Positions 43,734-52,418 of a stretch of DNA of 64,000 nucleotides are shown in pieces. The notes beneath the pieces are model-generated. The model saw nothing but the letters and a program-made list of their open reading frames with translations. It was not told the origin of the DNA and did no database searches. Source of the DNA: Antarctobacter aquimaris. GTDB taxonomy: Bacteria; Pseudomonadota; Alphaproteobacteria; Rhodobacterales; Rhodobacteraceae. Numbering within the stretch: position 1 is the first letter of the stretch; each line of letters begins with the position of its first letter. The stretch lies in NCBI RefSeq assembly GCF_900184945.1, contig NZ_FXYF01000002.1:496001-560000 (forward strand), in the 5' to 3' direction. The position numbers and the translations under genes were made by a program.

Positions 43734-45799
43734 TACCCGCCCCAGATGCGGTTGGTGCCGTCAGACGAGGCCGTCAGGATTTGCGTCCCGTCAGGGGAAA
43801 ACACTGCGCTGTTCACCCAGTCTTCATGCCCGGAGAGCCTGGCCATTTCCCGCCCTGTCGCGACATCCCAGACCCGCGCTGTCTCATCATTCGAGGCGGT
43901 TACTACCAGCGTACCATCCGGAGAAAACGCAGCCCGTGTGACAGTGTTGGAATGCCCCGATAGGGTAACAATTTGCTGACCCGTCGCTGCGTCCCAGACC
44001 CGAGCGGTCTTGTCACTGGAAGCTGTCAATATTCGTTTTCCGTCCGGTGAATAGGATGCACTCAACACAGCGTCCTTATGACCGATAAGCGTTCTGAGTT
44101 GCCGTCCCGTCTCAGAATCCCAGACCCTTGCAAGTCCATCGCCACAGGCAGTGACGACCCGCGTTCCGTTAGGGGAAAAAGCCGCGCTTCGAAAATCAAT
44201 CCCGACACCTGACAGGGTCGCCACTACCCGGCCCGTTGCAACATCCCAAACCCGTGCGGTCTTGTCGCTGGAAGCCGTTACGACCCGCCGGCCATCGGGG
44301 GAAAACTCCGCGCTCAGAACGGAGTCACCGTGACCGATGAACGCTCTTAGTTGCCGTCCCGTCGCAGAATCCCAGACCCTTGCAAAACCATCGCCAGAGG
44401 CGGTGACGACCCGCGTTCCGTCGGGGGAAAAAGCTGCGCTTCGAAGTTCAATCCCAACAACCGCCAGAAGCCCGACACCTGACAGAGTCGCCACTACCTG
44501 GCCCGTTGCGACATCCCAAACCCGGGCGGTTTTGTCGCCGGAAGCCGTTACGATCCGCGTGCCATCCGGGGAGAATTCCGCGCTCCATAATATGCGTCCT
44601 CGACCAAGAATAGTTCTGACGCTTTTTTCCCAGTAGATGTCGAGCAACCGAGTGCTATCCAGTTCATCTGCCGCCAGAGCTGGCCCTTCTGGTTCTGCGC
44701 TGCGCTTGGCCTCCGCCTTCCATGCCGCCAACTGCTCCGCCAGCTTCCGCCGCTCCGCCTCGGCCGCCACGCGCGCCAGCCGCTCCGCCTCGGCCTTCTC
44801 CGCCGCCTTTCGCGCCGCCTCTTCGGCCTGCCGCCTGCGCTCTGCCTCGGCCTCCGCACCCTGCTGCCGAAGACGCTCCAGCTCGGCCTGCGCCGCGGCC
44901 AGTTGCGCCGCCAGCGCCGCGTTCCCCTCGTCCGGTGCGGGGGCCAGCGCCAGCAGTTCGGCCACCACCTTGGATTTCTGCGCGATCAGCGTCATCGGGA
45001 TGGCAAAGTTGATCCCCTCGCGCGGGCTGCCCGCATGATGGAGCGCGATCACCTGGCGCGTGTCGTCGCTGAACACCGGCGATCCGGAATTGCCGTTCAG
45101 CGTGTCGCAGGTGTGGCGCATCTGCTTGCCCGCCAGCGGTTTGCTGTCCGTGGCGCGGCACTCCTTGCGGCTGACGTACAGCGCCTGCGGCACCGGCACC
45201 GGCGCCACCTGGAACACCGGGTGCCCCAGCACCATCAGCGGCATGCCGGCGTCGCGTGTCTCGTCGATGTCGCGCGCGGCCAGCTCCAGCGTGCCCCATT
45301 CCGCGGCCGGGTTGCCAAAGACCTGGAGGATGGCAAAGTCCAGATCGCCCGAGGCGCTGATCTCCACCGGCGCGGTGCCGACGTTGTAGGTCCGGGTGCC
45401 CTCCTCGATCCCGGTTTCCACGTAGCCGGTGATGAAGTTGATCGACTGCACCTGCCCGCCCTCCAGGCAATGCGCATTGGTCATCAGGTAGCGGTCGGAA
45501 ATCAGGAAGGCGGTGCAATAGCCCACGCCCCGGGAAAAGGCCACGTCCAGCCGCCCCACGGCACGGCCCAGCCGGCGCAGTTCCGAGGACTCAGGGTAGA
45601 AGGACGCCGGCTCGGCATCGAATTCGCCACCGAAAGCCTGCTCGAACGTGATCGCCCCGGCGCTCTGCCTTGCCGTCACCACGACCTTGCCAAAGTTCTC
45701 CAACGGTGCGAGCGGGAAGTCCTGGGCGTCGGCGGCCCCGGCGCGGGCGAGGCCAAGGGCAAGGACCGAGGCGGCGGCGGTCAGGCGGGCAATTGACAT
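43730..45799 (-). CDS. Exported trypsin-like protease with coiled coil and seven-blade WD40 propeller
   Basis: A 689-residue fusion. A signal peptide (about 1-26, ending GAADAQ) is followed by an S1-type serine protease domain with H110 in LMTNAHC, D154 in SGDLDFAIL and S238 in GNSGSPVF. Then comes an Ala/Glu/Arg-rich coiled coil (about 293-372). Seven WD40 repeats (about 395-689) have units ending ARVWD and one full propeller's worth. It is likely periplasmic. Repeats 1-2 and 3-4 are near-duplicates at DNA level (44099-44610), and this region is less GC-rich than the protease part. Start ATG at 45799 is chosen for the signal peptide. No recognised partner gene is adjacent; function is unknown. 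Confidence 0.88.
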   Translation of the reverse strand: MSIARLTAAASVLALGLARAGAADAQDFPLAPLENFGKVVVTARQSAGAITFEQAFGGEFDAEPASFYPESSELRRLGRAVGRLDVAFSRGVGYCTAFLISDRYLMTNAHCLEGGQVQSINFITGYVETGIEEGTRTYNVGTAPVEISASGDLDFAILQVFGNPAAEWGTLELAARDIDETRDAGMPLMVLGHPVFQVAPVPVPQALYVSRKECRATDSKPLAGKQMRHTCDTLNGNSGSPVFSDDTRQVIALHHAGSPREGINFAIPMTLIAQKSKVVAELLALAPAPDEGNAALAAQLAAAQAELERLRQQGAEAEAERRRQAEEAARKAAEKAEAERLARVAAEAERRKLAEQLAAWKAEAKRSAEPEGPALAADELDSTRLLDIYWEKSVRTILGRGRILWSAEFSPDGTRIVTASGDKTARVWDVATGQVVATLSGVGLLAVVGIELRSAAFSPDGTRVVTASGDGFARVWDSATGRQLRAFIGHGDSVLSAEFSPDGRRVVTASSDKTARVWDVATGRVVATLSGVGIDFRSAAFSPNGTRVVTACGDGLARVWDSETGRQLRTLIGHKDAVLSASYSPDGKRILTASSDKTARVWDAATGQQIVTLSGHSNTVTRAAFSPDGTLVVTASNDETARVWDVATGREMARLSGHEDWVNSAVFSPDGTQILTASSDGTNRIWGGY
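44099..44610. repeat. Tandem duplication inside the WD40 region (two copies of about 252 bp)
   Basis: Copy one begins TTGCCGTCCCGTCTCAG at 44099 and copy two begins TTGCCGTCCCGTCGCAG at 44351, an offset of 252 bases. The two run in parallel with few differences, including the shared 'CCAGACCCTTGCAA' and 'CGTTACGA' segments. The second copy carries a short insertion near 44460 that adds a few residues between two strands. Each copy encodes two WD40 blades, showing recent pairwise duplication of the propeller. Confidence 0.85.
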
Positions 45800-45904
45800 G
45801 AGGCAATGGACTCCGGGCAATACGTGCCGCGTTAGCCTAACACGGTTGACGCGGCATCCGAGTCCGAAATGCCCGGCGCGGCGTCACGCGCGAAACCCTC
45901 GGCG

Positions 45905-45955
45905 TTTTGTACAAAAAGACATTTTTCGCGTACAGGACGTACAAAACGTACAAAC
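45905..45955. promoter_or_regulatory. TTTTGTACAAAA palindrome with CGTACA tandem repeats upstream of the WD40 gene
   Basis: A perfect 12-bp palindrome TTTTGTACAAAA (45905-45916), then three 9-bp repeats CGTACAGGA, CGTACAAAA, CGTACAAAC (45929-45955). This AT-rich cluster lies in the 169-base gap between the isocitrate lyase-family gene end and the protease-WD40 start, both on the minus strand. It is therefore in the promoter region of the WD40 gene. It probably binds a regulator of unknown identity. Confidence 0.55.
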
Positions 45956-45968
45956 CGACGCGGCGCCG

Positions 45969-46823
45969 CTACGGCGTCAGGAACCGCGAGATCCGGTCGT
46001 CCCAGAGCTGCGCCTCGCTGAGCGTTTCCACCAAGTCCGCGGGCTTTTCCACCTCCCGCGCCCCCGGCGCGGCGGCCAGGCTGTCCCAGGCGGCGGACAG
46101 GGCGGCGGGCAAAGTTCTGTGGGGAGTCAAACAGATACGCACCCCCAGCGCCGCCAGGTCGGCACCGGCCAGCGCGCCCTTGGGCTCTGGCACGATCAGC
46201 GGCAGGCGAGACACCTGCGCCGCCTCGGCCAGGACCTCGGGGGCACGCGCCCCGGTCACGAACAGCGCATCCGCCCCTTCGGCCCCGTAAGCCCTTACCC
46301 TGTCTATCAAATCTTGCGCCGCCAACAGCCGCGCATCGGTCCGCGCAACGATGACAAAGGACGGATCGCCCCGCGCCTCCAGCGCCGAAACCAGCCGCGC
46401 CCGCGCCTCTTCCAGCGACACCAGCGCCGGTGCCGTGGCGCCGAACCCGATGGGCAGCGCGGTGTCCTCCAGCGTCATCCCTGCAACGCCCACCGCCTCC
46501 AGTTCCTCGACCGTGCGCGTGGCGTGCAGCGCGTTGCCAAAGCCGTGGTCCGCATCCACCAGCAGCGGCAACGCCCCCGCACGGCAGATGCGGCGGCACA
46601 GGCCCGCGACCTCGTCCAGCGTCAACATCTGGTGGTCCGGCGCCCCCAGCACCGCCAATGCTGCCACCGATCCGCCCAGCATCGCCAGCGGAAACCCCAG
46701 CCGCGCCGCCGCCCGCACCGACAATGCGTCGTAGACCGAGGCGGGCCGCACGCAGCTGTCCCCCTCCAGGATCGCCCGCAAAACGCGGCGGGAGTCGGCG
46801 GGGGTCAACCGCTCAGAGCTCAT
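45969..46823 (-). CDS. Isocitrate lyase/PEP mutase family protein (oxaloacetate decarboxylase-like)
   Basis: A 284-residue TIM-barrel enzyme of the ICL/PEPM superfamily, which makes or breaks C-C or P-C bonds next to a carboxylate. The metal and loop motifs are visible: LLVDADHGFGNALHATRTVEELEA, AGMTLEDTALP and FVIVARTDARL. The DADHGxGN form and the following ATRTVEELE resemble oxaloacetate decarboxylases of this family. The Cys of isocitrate and methylisocitrate lyases is not seen at the usual place. It overlaps tcuB by 11 bases, so it belongs to the tricarboxylate operon. Confidence 0.87.
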   Translation of the reverse strand: MSSERLTPADSRRVLRAILEGDSCVRPASVYDALSVRAAARLGFPLAMLGGSVAALAVLGAPDHQMLTLDEVAGLCRRICRAGALPLLVDADHGFGNALHATRTVEELEAVGVAGMTLEDTALPIGFGATAPALVSLEEARARLVSALEARGDPSFVIVARTDARLLAAQDLIDRVRAYGAEGADALFVTGARAPEVLAEAAQVSRLPLIVPEPKGALAGADLAALGVRICLTPHRTLPAALSAAWDSLAAAPGAREVEKPADLVETLSEAQLWDDRISRFLTP

Positions 46824-47925
46824 CGCGCAGCCTCCGCTCCTGCGCCTCGCGCAGCAGCGCGGCAAAGCGATAGAACCCGTGCGCCATCTTGGAAAAGGGC
46901 GTCAGCAGGAAGAAGGTCAGCACGCTGCCCAGGTGCAGCGCCAGCAGCGCGCCGGTCAGCGCGGTCCCCGTGGCCGCATAGAGCAACAGACCGGACAGTC
47001 CGACAAACCCCAGGAGCCAGACAAAGGCCTTTTCGCCCGAGCTCCGCCCCGGCGTGCCCAGCTTTGGATCGGCCTTGCCGCGCAGCAGCATGAGCCCCGC
47101 GCAGCCCACCACCAGCAGGATGCCGCCCGGCACGCCCAGCAGCTTCGGCAGGGAAAAGAACCCATAAGGCGCCTTGATATCAAACACATAGTGCAGCACC
47201 GTCCCGGCCGAGGTCGCGGCGAAACACAGCAGAAAGCCGACCAGCACCGCCTGGTGCGCGTGGCGGCGCGCGTCGGAATAGCGCTCGCCCTTCTCATAGT
47301 TGCAGCCCTGCCCCTGGCCGCCCGACAGGTTGCGCAGCCGGGCCACGTCGCCCAGCGCCACGCGCAGATCGGCCAGCGTCAGCCCGCGGCCGCCCACCTC
47401 GCGCCAGTAGGCGCGCAGGCTGACGCCCAGCGCCGCCAGCGGCAGCAGGAAGGCGGGCGTGAAGATCGCCACCATCGCGCCATGGCTGAGCCAGGCGTAA
47501 AAGCCCTCACCCTCACCCGGCAGCGCGGCGATGGCCGCGAACATCAGCGCAAACCCGGCGACCAGCGCCGCCGCCAGCGCCCCACCGTTCTTCTGGAACA
47601 CCCGCGCCAGACCCCCCGGCCAGGCCAGCCGCTCCCAGCTTTCGGCGCGGGCCGAGGCCAGCGCGCGCGGCAGGTTCAGGTCGAACTCGTGCGGGGCGGT
47701 GTACTGGCAGGCGTAGTAGCAGCCCCGGCAATTGTGGCACAGGTTCGCCAGCTGGGTTATGTCCCCGTCGGCAAAGACCTTTTCCCGGGTGATCGCCGGA
47801 AAGACCGAGCAGTAGCCTTCACAGTAGCGGCAGGCGTTGCAGACCTCGATCTGCCGGCGCGCCTCCATGACCGGATCGGACGAGATCGCCCCCGGGTCGG
47901 TCTGCAAACGGACGTCAAGCGACAT
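46813..47925 (-). CDS. tcuB: Tricarballylate utilisation iron-sulfur membrane protein TcuB
   Basis: A 370-residue protein. The N-terminal domain has two clusters of cysteines typical of 4Fe-4S sites, CNACRYCEGYC and LCHNCRGCYYACQY. At least five membrane helices follow, with histidines that could bind haem. TcuB is thought to reoxidise the FADH2 of TcuA, passing electrons to quinone. Start MSLDVRLQTD at 47925 is used; an in-frame extension overlaps tcuA. It overlaps tcuA by 11 bases, the usual tcuAB arrangement. Confidence 0.92.
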   Translation of the reverse strand: MSLDVRLQTDPGAISSDPVMEARRQIEVCNACRYCEGYCSVFPAITREKVFADGDITQLANLCHNCRGCYYACQYTAPHEFDLNLPRALASARAESWERLAWPGGLARVFQKNGGALAAALVAGFALMFAAIAALPGEGEGFYAWLSHGAMVAIFTPAFLLPLAALGVSLRAYWREVGGRGLTLADLRVALGDVARLRNLSGGQGQGCNYEKGERYSDARRHAHQAVLVGFLLCFAATSAGTVLHYVFDIKAPYGFFSLPKLLGVPGGILLVVGCAGLMLLRGKADPKLGTPGRSSGEKAFVWLLGFVGLSGLLLYAATGTALTGALLALHLGSVLTFFLLTPFSKMAHGFYRFAALLREAQERRLRDEL

Positions 47926-49318
47926 GGGCGGCGGCCTCCTGTCCTGCGATGCGGCCAAAGACGGTGCCGATGGTCATGCCGAACCCGGCGAGATACCCCT
48001 GCCCCAGGATCGAACCTGCCATCATCTCTCCGGCGCTCCAGATGTTGTCATACAGCCCCTGCGGCCCGGTGGCGCGCGCGGTCAGGTCGACCTTGAGGCC
48101 GAGGTAGGTGAAGGTCACACCGGGGCGCAGTTCGTAGGCGTAAAAGGGCGGCTCGGCGATGGGGCGGGCCCAGTTGGTCTTGGCCGGGGTGAGGCCCTGC
48201 GTGGCCAGCCCGTCCAGCTCCTGCGGATGGAACGTGCCTGTTCCGCAGGCGGCGTTGAAGGCGTCCACCGTCTCTTGCAGCTTGGGCCCCGGCAGGCCCA
48301 GCTGCTGCGCCAGGCCCGGGATCGTGTCGGCGGTCACCGGCGGGTAGAGCGAGGGCATGAAGAGGTCGATGGAGCGCTGGTCGATGATCGAATAGGCCAC
48401 CTGGTCGGGCTGCGCCGCCACCAGCCGGCCCCAGATGGCGTAGCGCTTGGGCCAGACGTCCTCGCCCTCATCATAGAACCGGTCGCCATCCTTGTTCACC
48501 ACGATGGAGAAGGGCACGCAGTCCAGCCGCGTGGCGATGCCGCCGTCGTATTTCGGCGCGCGGCCGTCGATGGCGACGGCGTGGCACTGCGTGGGGTCGC
48601 CCACCGTCTGCGCGCCGTGGTCCAGCATGTCTTTCAGCACCAGCCCGCGGTTGTAGGGCGTGCCGCGGATCAGGAAGTTTTTCGCAGCCGGTCCCCAGGC
48701 ACGGGCCAGCCAGTCGAGATCGGACTGGAAGCCGCCGGAGGCGAGGACAAAGGCGCGGCCCCGCAGCGTCACCCTCTGGCCGTCGATCTCGGCCTCGACA
48801 TGGGTGGCGCGGGCGCCGTCGATGCCGACATGTTTGACCGTCGCCTCGTAGGCCACGATGATGCCCAGGTCCTCGGCGGTGATGTAGTAGGCGTTGACCA
48901 GCGCCTTGCCGCCGCCCAGGAAAAACGCGTTGGTGCGGTCCAGCGACAGCGTGCCCGACAGCGATTTCTGGAACCGCACGCCATGCGCCTGCATCCAGGG
49001 CAGGCAGTCCTCGGAGGTGCGGATCGCGTGGCGGGCCAGCGCCTCGTCGGTCTCGCCCTTGGTCACGCGCACAAGGTCCTGCCAGAATTCCTCTTCGTCG
49101 TAGGTATCGACCAGCGGACCCAAAGGGCCGTGGTGCATACAGCGAAAGTTGCGGGTGTGGCGCGAGTTGCCGCCGCGATAGTCGCGCGGCGCGCCTTCCA
49201 GGATCACCACCTTCGCCCCCGTCTCGGCCGCCTCGATGGCGGCGCAGAGACCCGCGTTGCCGCCGCCCACCACGATCACGTCCCACTCTTGGGAGCCGAG
49301 TTTCCGCGGATCGCTCAT
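47915..49318 (-). CDS. tcuA: FAD-dependent tricarballylate dehydrogenase TcuA
   Basis: A 467-residue flavoprotein of the fumarate-reductase-like family. The dinucleotide motif is WDVIVVGGGNAGLCAAIEAAE at residues 12-32. The next characteristic blocks are GGNSRHTRNFRCMH and LASGGFQSDLDWLARAWG, and the C-terminus has GMTIGTVFGRIAGQEAA. It oxidises tricarballylate to cis-aconitate. The partner tcuB and the regulator gene lie on either side. Closely related flavoproteins with other substrates exist, so the exact substrate is inferred. Confidence 0.9.
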   Translation of the reverse strand: MSDPRKLGSQEWDVIVVGGGNAGLCAAIEAAETGAKVVILEGAPRDYRGGNSRHTRNFRCMHHGPLGPLVDTYDEEEFWQDLVRVTKGETDEALARHAIRTSEDCLPWMQAHGVRFQKSLSGTLSLDRTNAFFLGGGKALVNAYYITAEDLGIIVAYEATVKHVGIDGARATHVEAEIDGQRVTLRGRAFVLASGGFQSDLDWLARAWGPAAKNFLIRGTPYNRGLVLKDMLDHGAQTVGDPTQCHAVAIDGRAPKYDGGIATRLDCVPFSIVVNKDGDRFYDEGEDVWPKRYAIWGRLVAAQPDQVAYSIIDQRSIDLFMPSLYPPVTADTIPGLAQQLGLPGPKLQETVDAFNAACGTGTFHPQELDGLATQGLTPAKTNWARPIAEPPFYAYELRPGVTFTYLGLKVDLTARATGPQGLYDNIWSAGEMMAGSILGQGYLAGFGMTIGTVFGRIAGQEAAAHVA

Positions 49319-49319
49319 G

Positions 49320-50015
49320 TCAGTCCTCCCTGTCCAACGTGCGGCGCAGCATCCGCAGCCGCGTCAGCTGGGCGTTTTCAAGGTGCCGCCGCATGGCCTG
49401 CTCGGCCCCCTCGCCGTCGCGCGCCTCCAGCGCGGCCAGAACGGCGGCGTGTTCCTCCACCGCCTCGCGCGCCCGCACCGGCGATTCCATGCTGGAGGGG
49501 CCGAGGATCAGCAGGGTCTTTTCCACCGTCTCGGCCGATCTCAGCAGGAACCGGTTGCGCGCGGCATCCATCAGCCGGGCGTGGAACTGCCGGTTCAGCC
49601 GCACCAGCGCCTTGCCGTCGCCCTCGGCCGCCGCCATCTCGGCGTTGATCGACTTCAGCTCTTCCAGCTCGACCGGCGAGGCGGCGCGCGCCGCCAGCCG
49701 CGCGGCGGTGCCTTCCAGCACCGTGCGCATCTCGTACAGCTCCATGATCTCGGGGTAATCCAGCGTGCGCACGGCCGCGCCGGTGCGCGGCAGGTGGTCC
49801 ACCAGCCCTTCGGATTCCAGCCGCCGGATCGCCTCGCGCACTGGGGTGCGGCTGATGTTCAGCCGCTCGGCGATCTCGGTCTCCAGCAGCCGCGCACCCG
49901 GTTTCAGCACGCCACAGCGGATCTCGTCGCACAGCCGGTCATAGGCGCTCTGCCCCTGCAACGGGCGGCCTGCCGTCTCTGGCCCACCCGGGGTCTGCTT
50001 TTCTCTTTCGCTCAT
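49320..50015 (-). CDS. GntR family transcriptional regulator (FCD subfamily)
   Basis: A 231-residue regulator with an N-terminal wHTH (LLETEIAERLNISRTPVREAIRRLESEGLV) and an all-helical FCD domain (Arg in LYEMRTVLEG, and His positions in RQFHARLMDA and VEEHAAVL). It is the first gene of the tcu operon. The stop is 1 base from the tcuA start. The start at 50015 sits just beside the palindrome at 50026-50041, which it probably binds. It likely controls the tcu operon and the divergent transport genes in response to a carboxylic acid. Confidence 0.92.
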   Translation of the reverse strand: MSEREKQTPGGPETAGRPLQGQSAYDRLCDEIRCGVLKPGARLLETEIAERLNISRTPVREAIRRLESEGLVDHLPRTGAAVRTLDYPEIMELYEMRTVLEGTAARLAARAASPVELEELKSINAEMAAAEGDGKALVRLNRQFHARLMDAARNRFLLRSAETVEKTLLILGPSSMESPVRAREAVEEHAAVLAALEARDGEGAEQAMRRHLENAQLTRLRMLRRTLDRED

Positions 50016-50025
50016 GCGTCCCGTC

Positions 50026-50041
50026 GTATACACGTGGATAC
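50026..50041. promoter_or_regulatory. Candidate GntR operator, GTATACACGTGGATAC
   Basis: A 16-bp palindrome with one mismatched pair (GTAT-A-CACGTG-G-ATAC) in the gap between the divergent gntR-tcuAB and AbrB genes. A related 16-mer occurs at 55564-55579, sharing 10 of 16 positions, including GxATAC and ATAC ends. The site's place in the divergent control region and its shape fit an FCD-type GntR operator. Confidence 0.6.
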
Positions 50042-50043
50042 AA

Positions 50044-51123
50044 ATGCGTCAAGACTCATCCCTCTCCCCCACCTCCCTCTGGTTGCGGCGCGCTGGAACG
50101 CTGGGCCTCGCGGCCCTGGGCGCGGCGCTGTTCTGGGCGCTGGGCCTGCCGCTGCCCTTCCTCTTTGGCCCGATGTTCGCCTGCCTTGGCGCCGCGCTGC
50201 TGGGCGCGCCGCTCAAGGGGCTGGGCCCGGTGTCCAAGGGCGCGCGCACGATCCTGGGCGTCGCGGTCGGCGCCTCGCTGACGCCGGAGGTGTTTCACCA
50301 GATCCCGCAGATGGCCGGGTCGGTCGCCTTTGTGCCGCTGTATATCGCCGCCATCGGGCTGATCGGCGTGCCCTATTTCCACAAGATCTGCGGCTTTGAC
50401 CTGCCGACCGCCTATTTCGCCTCGATGCCCGGCGGGTTGCAGGACATGGTGGTCTTTGGCCAGGAGGCCGGGGCCGACGTGCGGGCACTGTCGCTGATCC
50501 ATGCGACGCGGGTGCTGGTGATCGTGACCATCGTGCCGGCGGTGCTGGTCTGGTTCTTTGAGAACCCGCTGGCCGAACCGATCGGCGCGCCCGCCAGCGA
50601 CCTGCCCCTGACCGAACTGCTGATCATGACGGCGGCGGCGCTGGGCGGCTGGCGGCTGGGCGCGCGGATCGGCCTGTTTGGCGCGGCGATCCTGGGGCCG
50701 CTGATCGTGACCGCGATCCTTTCGCTGGGCGGCATCATCGAACACCGCCCGCCGCGCGAGGCGATCCTGTTTGCGCAGTTCTTCATCGGCATCGGCATCG
50801 GCGTGGGCTATGTCGGCGTCACCCTGCACGAACTGCGCAAGGATGTTCTGTCGGGCATGGTCTTTGTGCTGATCCTCGCGGTGCTGGCCTTCATCGTGAC
50901 CGAAATGGTGGTGCTGCTGGGTCTCGCCTCGCCGATGGAGGGGTTCCTGGCCTTTGCCCCCGGCGGGCAGGCGGAAATGACCGTTCTGGCGATCATCGCC
51001 GGGGCCGACCTGGGCTTTGTCGTGGTGCATCACCTGGCGCGGCTGATCCTCGTGATCCTGGGCGCGCCGATTGCGGCGGCGATGCTGGGCCTGCGTCCGC
51101 GACGCGGCACAAAAGGTGAATAA
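50044..51123 (+). CDS. AbrB family membrane protein
   Basis: A 359-residue polytopic membrane protein of the AbrB/PF05145 family, related to the ammonia monooxygenase-like transport proteins often placed next to tricarboxylate transporters. Around ten membrane segments are visible, with repeated GxLPLPFLFGPMFA- and GFLAFAPGGQAEM-type blocks; 'SMPGGLQDMVVFGQEAGAD' is a family hallmark. The start is uncertain: ATG at 50044 directly abuts the operator and has little ribosome-site sequence, while ATG at 50014 overlaps the gntR start. Confidence 0.83.
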   Translation: MRQDSSLSPTSLWLRRAGTLGLAALGAALFWALGLPLPFLFGPMFACLGAALLGAPLKGLGPVSKGARTILGVAVGASLTPEVFHQIPQMAGSVAFVPLYIAAIGLIGVPYFHKICGFDLPTAYFASMPGGLQDMVVFGQEAGADVRALSLIHATRVLVIVTIVPAVLVWFFENPLAEPIGAPASDLPLTELLIMTAAALGGWRLGARIGLFGAAILGPLIVTAILSLGGIIEHRPPREAILFAQFFIGIGIGVGYVGVTLHELRKDVLSGMVFVLILAVLAFIVTEMVVLLGLASPMEGFLAFAPGGQAEMTVLAIIAGADLGFVVVHHLARLILVILGAPIAAAMLGLRPRRGTKGE

Positions 51124-51255
51124 ACCTAAATCGCGCATTCGTAAAATGCATTTGATTTATGTACCCCCCCTTGCCATGGTCCCCTGAGGCCGGAAGATTG
51201 CCGGTTCCGAAAGCCGCGGGTCAACCGCGGACCGCACGACCAGGGAGGACACACC
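51124..51255 (+). promoter_or_regulatory. Promoter region of the tctC operon
   Basis: A 132-base gap between the AbrB gene and tctC. The first 45 bases are AT-rich and contain a perfect 10-bp palindrome AAATGCATTT (51144-51153) within an overlapping GCATT-N5-AATGC repeat (51135-51149). A GGGAGG ribosome site precedes the GTG of tctC. A separate promoter for the transport genes is likely here; no clear -35/-10 pair was identified. Confidence 0.45.
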
Positions 51256-52341
51256 GTGCACACCAAATCCATCGTCGCCGCCTTTGCGGCAGGCGCGCTT
51301 GCGGCTGTCACCGCACAAGGCGCAGCAGCACAATCCTACGAAGGCAAGACCATCGAACTGACCATTCCGTTTTCGGAATCCGGCGGCTCGGCCAAGTGGG
51401 CCAACTTCTACGCCCCGCTTCTGTCCGAGGCGCTGCCGGGCAAGCCGACCGTCGTGGTCCGCTACCGCCCCGGCGCCGGGTCGACCGAGGGCGCGAACTG
51501 GTTCCAGGGGCAGCAGGACGCCGGCGACGGGCTGACCGTCTTCGGCGACTCCGGATCGACCAAGTTCCCCTACCTGCTGGGCGACCCGCGGGTGCGCTAT
51601 GAATACAACGACTGGCAGCCGGTGCTGGCCTCGGCCACCGGCGGTGTCGTCTACCTGCCGCCGGACCTGGGCGCCAAGTTCGACGGCGACATGGACGACC
51701 TGAAGGAAGAGTTCTTCCTCTACGGCTCGCAGGGGGCCACGACGCTGGACCTCGTGCCGCTGCTGGCGTTCAAGATGCTCGGCCTCCAGGTCGACCCGGT
51801 GTTCGGCGTCGAGGGGCGCGGCGACGGCCGGCTGATGTTCGAACGCGGCGAAGCCAACATCGACTACCAGACCTCTTCGGCCTACCTCGCCAACGTGCAG
51901 CCGCTGGTGGACCAGGGACTCGCCGTGCCGATCTTCAGTTGGGGCGCGCTGGACGACAACGGCGTGATCGTCCGTGACCCGACCTTCCCGGACATGCCGA
52001 CCTTCAAGGAGGTCTGCGAGGCCACCGAAGGCTGCGAGACCTCGGGCATCGAATGGGACGCCTACAAGGCCTTCTTCGTGGCCGGCTTTGCCAACCAGAA
52101 GACGATCTTCCTGCCGCAATCCGCGCCGCAGGAGGTGGTGGACACCTATGTCGCCGCGCTGAAGACCATCGTCAGCGCGCCCGGCTTCAACGACAACGCG
52201 GGTGAAGTGCTGGGCGCCTATGCACAGCTGGTCGGCGCGGCGGCGGTCGAGGCGACCGAGCAGGCGACGACCATCTCCCCCGAGGCCAAGCAGTTCGTCA
52301 TCGACTGGCTCAAGGACGCCTACGGCGTGACGCTCGAGTGA
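51256..52341 (+). CDS. tctC: Tripartite tricarboxylate transporter substrate-binding protein (TctC family)
   Basis: A 361-residue periplasmic binding protein of the TctC/Bug family. A signal peptide covers about residues 1-25 (cleavage near GAAAQ). The mature protein starts SYEGKTIELTIPFSESGGSAKWANFYAPLL, then VVRYRPGAGSTEGANWF, both diagnostic. The family captures di- and tricarboxylates and related anions. GTG start follows GGGAGG. A hairpin after the gene (52361-52386) probably keeps its expression above the membrane subunits. Confidence 0.9.
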   Translation: MHTKSIVAAFAAGALAAVTAQGAAAQSYEGKTIELTIPFSESGGSAKWANFYAPLLSEALPGKPTVVVRYRPGAGSTEGANWFQGQQDAGDGLTVFGDSGSTKFPYLLGDPRVRYEYNDWQPVLASATGGVVYLPPDLGAKFDGDMDDLKEEFFLYGSQGATTLDLVPLLAFKMLGLQVDPVFGVEGRGDGRLMFERGEANIDYQTSSAYLANVQPLVDQGLAVPIFSWGALDDNGVIVRDPTFPDMPTFKEVCEATEGCETSGIEWDAYKAFFVAGFANQKTIFLPQSAPQEVVDTYVAALKTIVSAPGFNDNAGEVLGAYAQLVGAAAVEATEQATTISPEAKQFVIDWLKDAYGVTLE

Positions 52342-52360
52342 GCCGCCCGGCCTGACCATA

Positions 52361-52386
52361 CCCCGCCCGGACCGTCCCGGGCGGGG
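52361..52386 (+). terminator. Hairpin between tctC and tctA (attenuator or terminator)
   Basis: A perfect 10-bp inverted repeat CCCCGCCCGG / CCGGGCGGGG with a 5- to 6-base loop, followed by TTCC. It sits within the gap between the binding protein and membrane-subunit genes. Such intra-operon hairpins commonly reduce read-through so the binding protein is made in excess. Confidence 0.65.
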
Positions 52387-52418
52387 TTCCCTGTCGTCAT
52401 GAGCCACCGGAGCCTGCA

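Noticed and set aside
44099..44610. CRISPR array suspicion for the repeats at 44.1-44.6 kb
   Set aside because: The repeats are ~252-bp coding units of WD40 blades, not short repeats with unique spacers.
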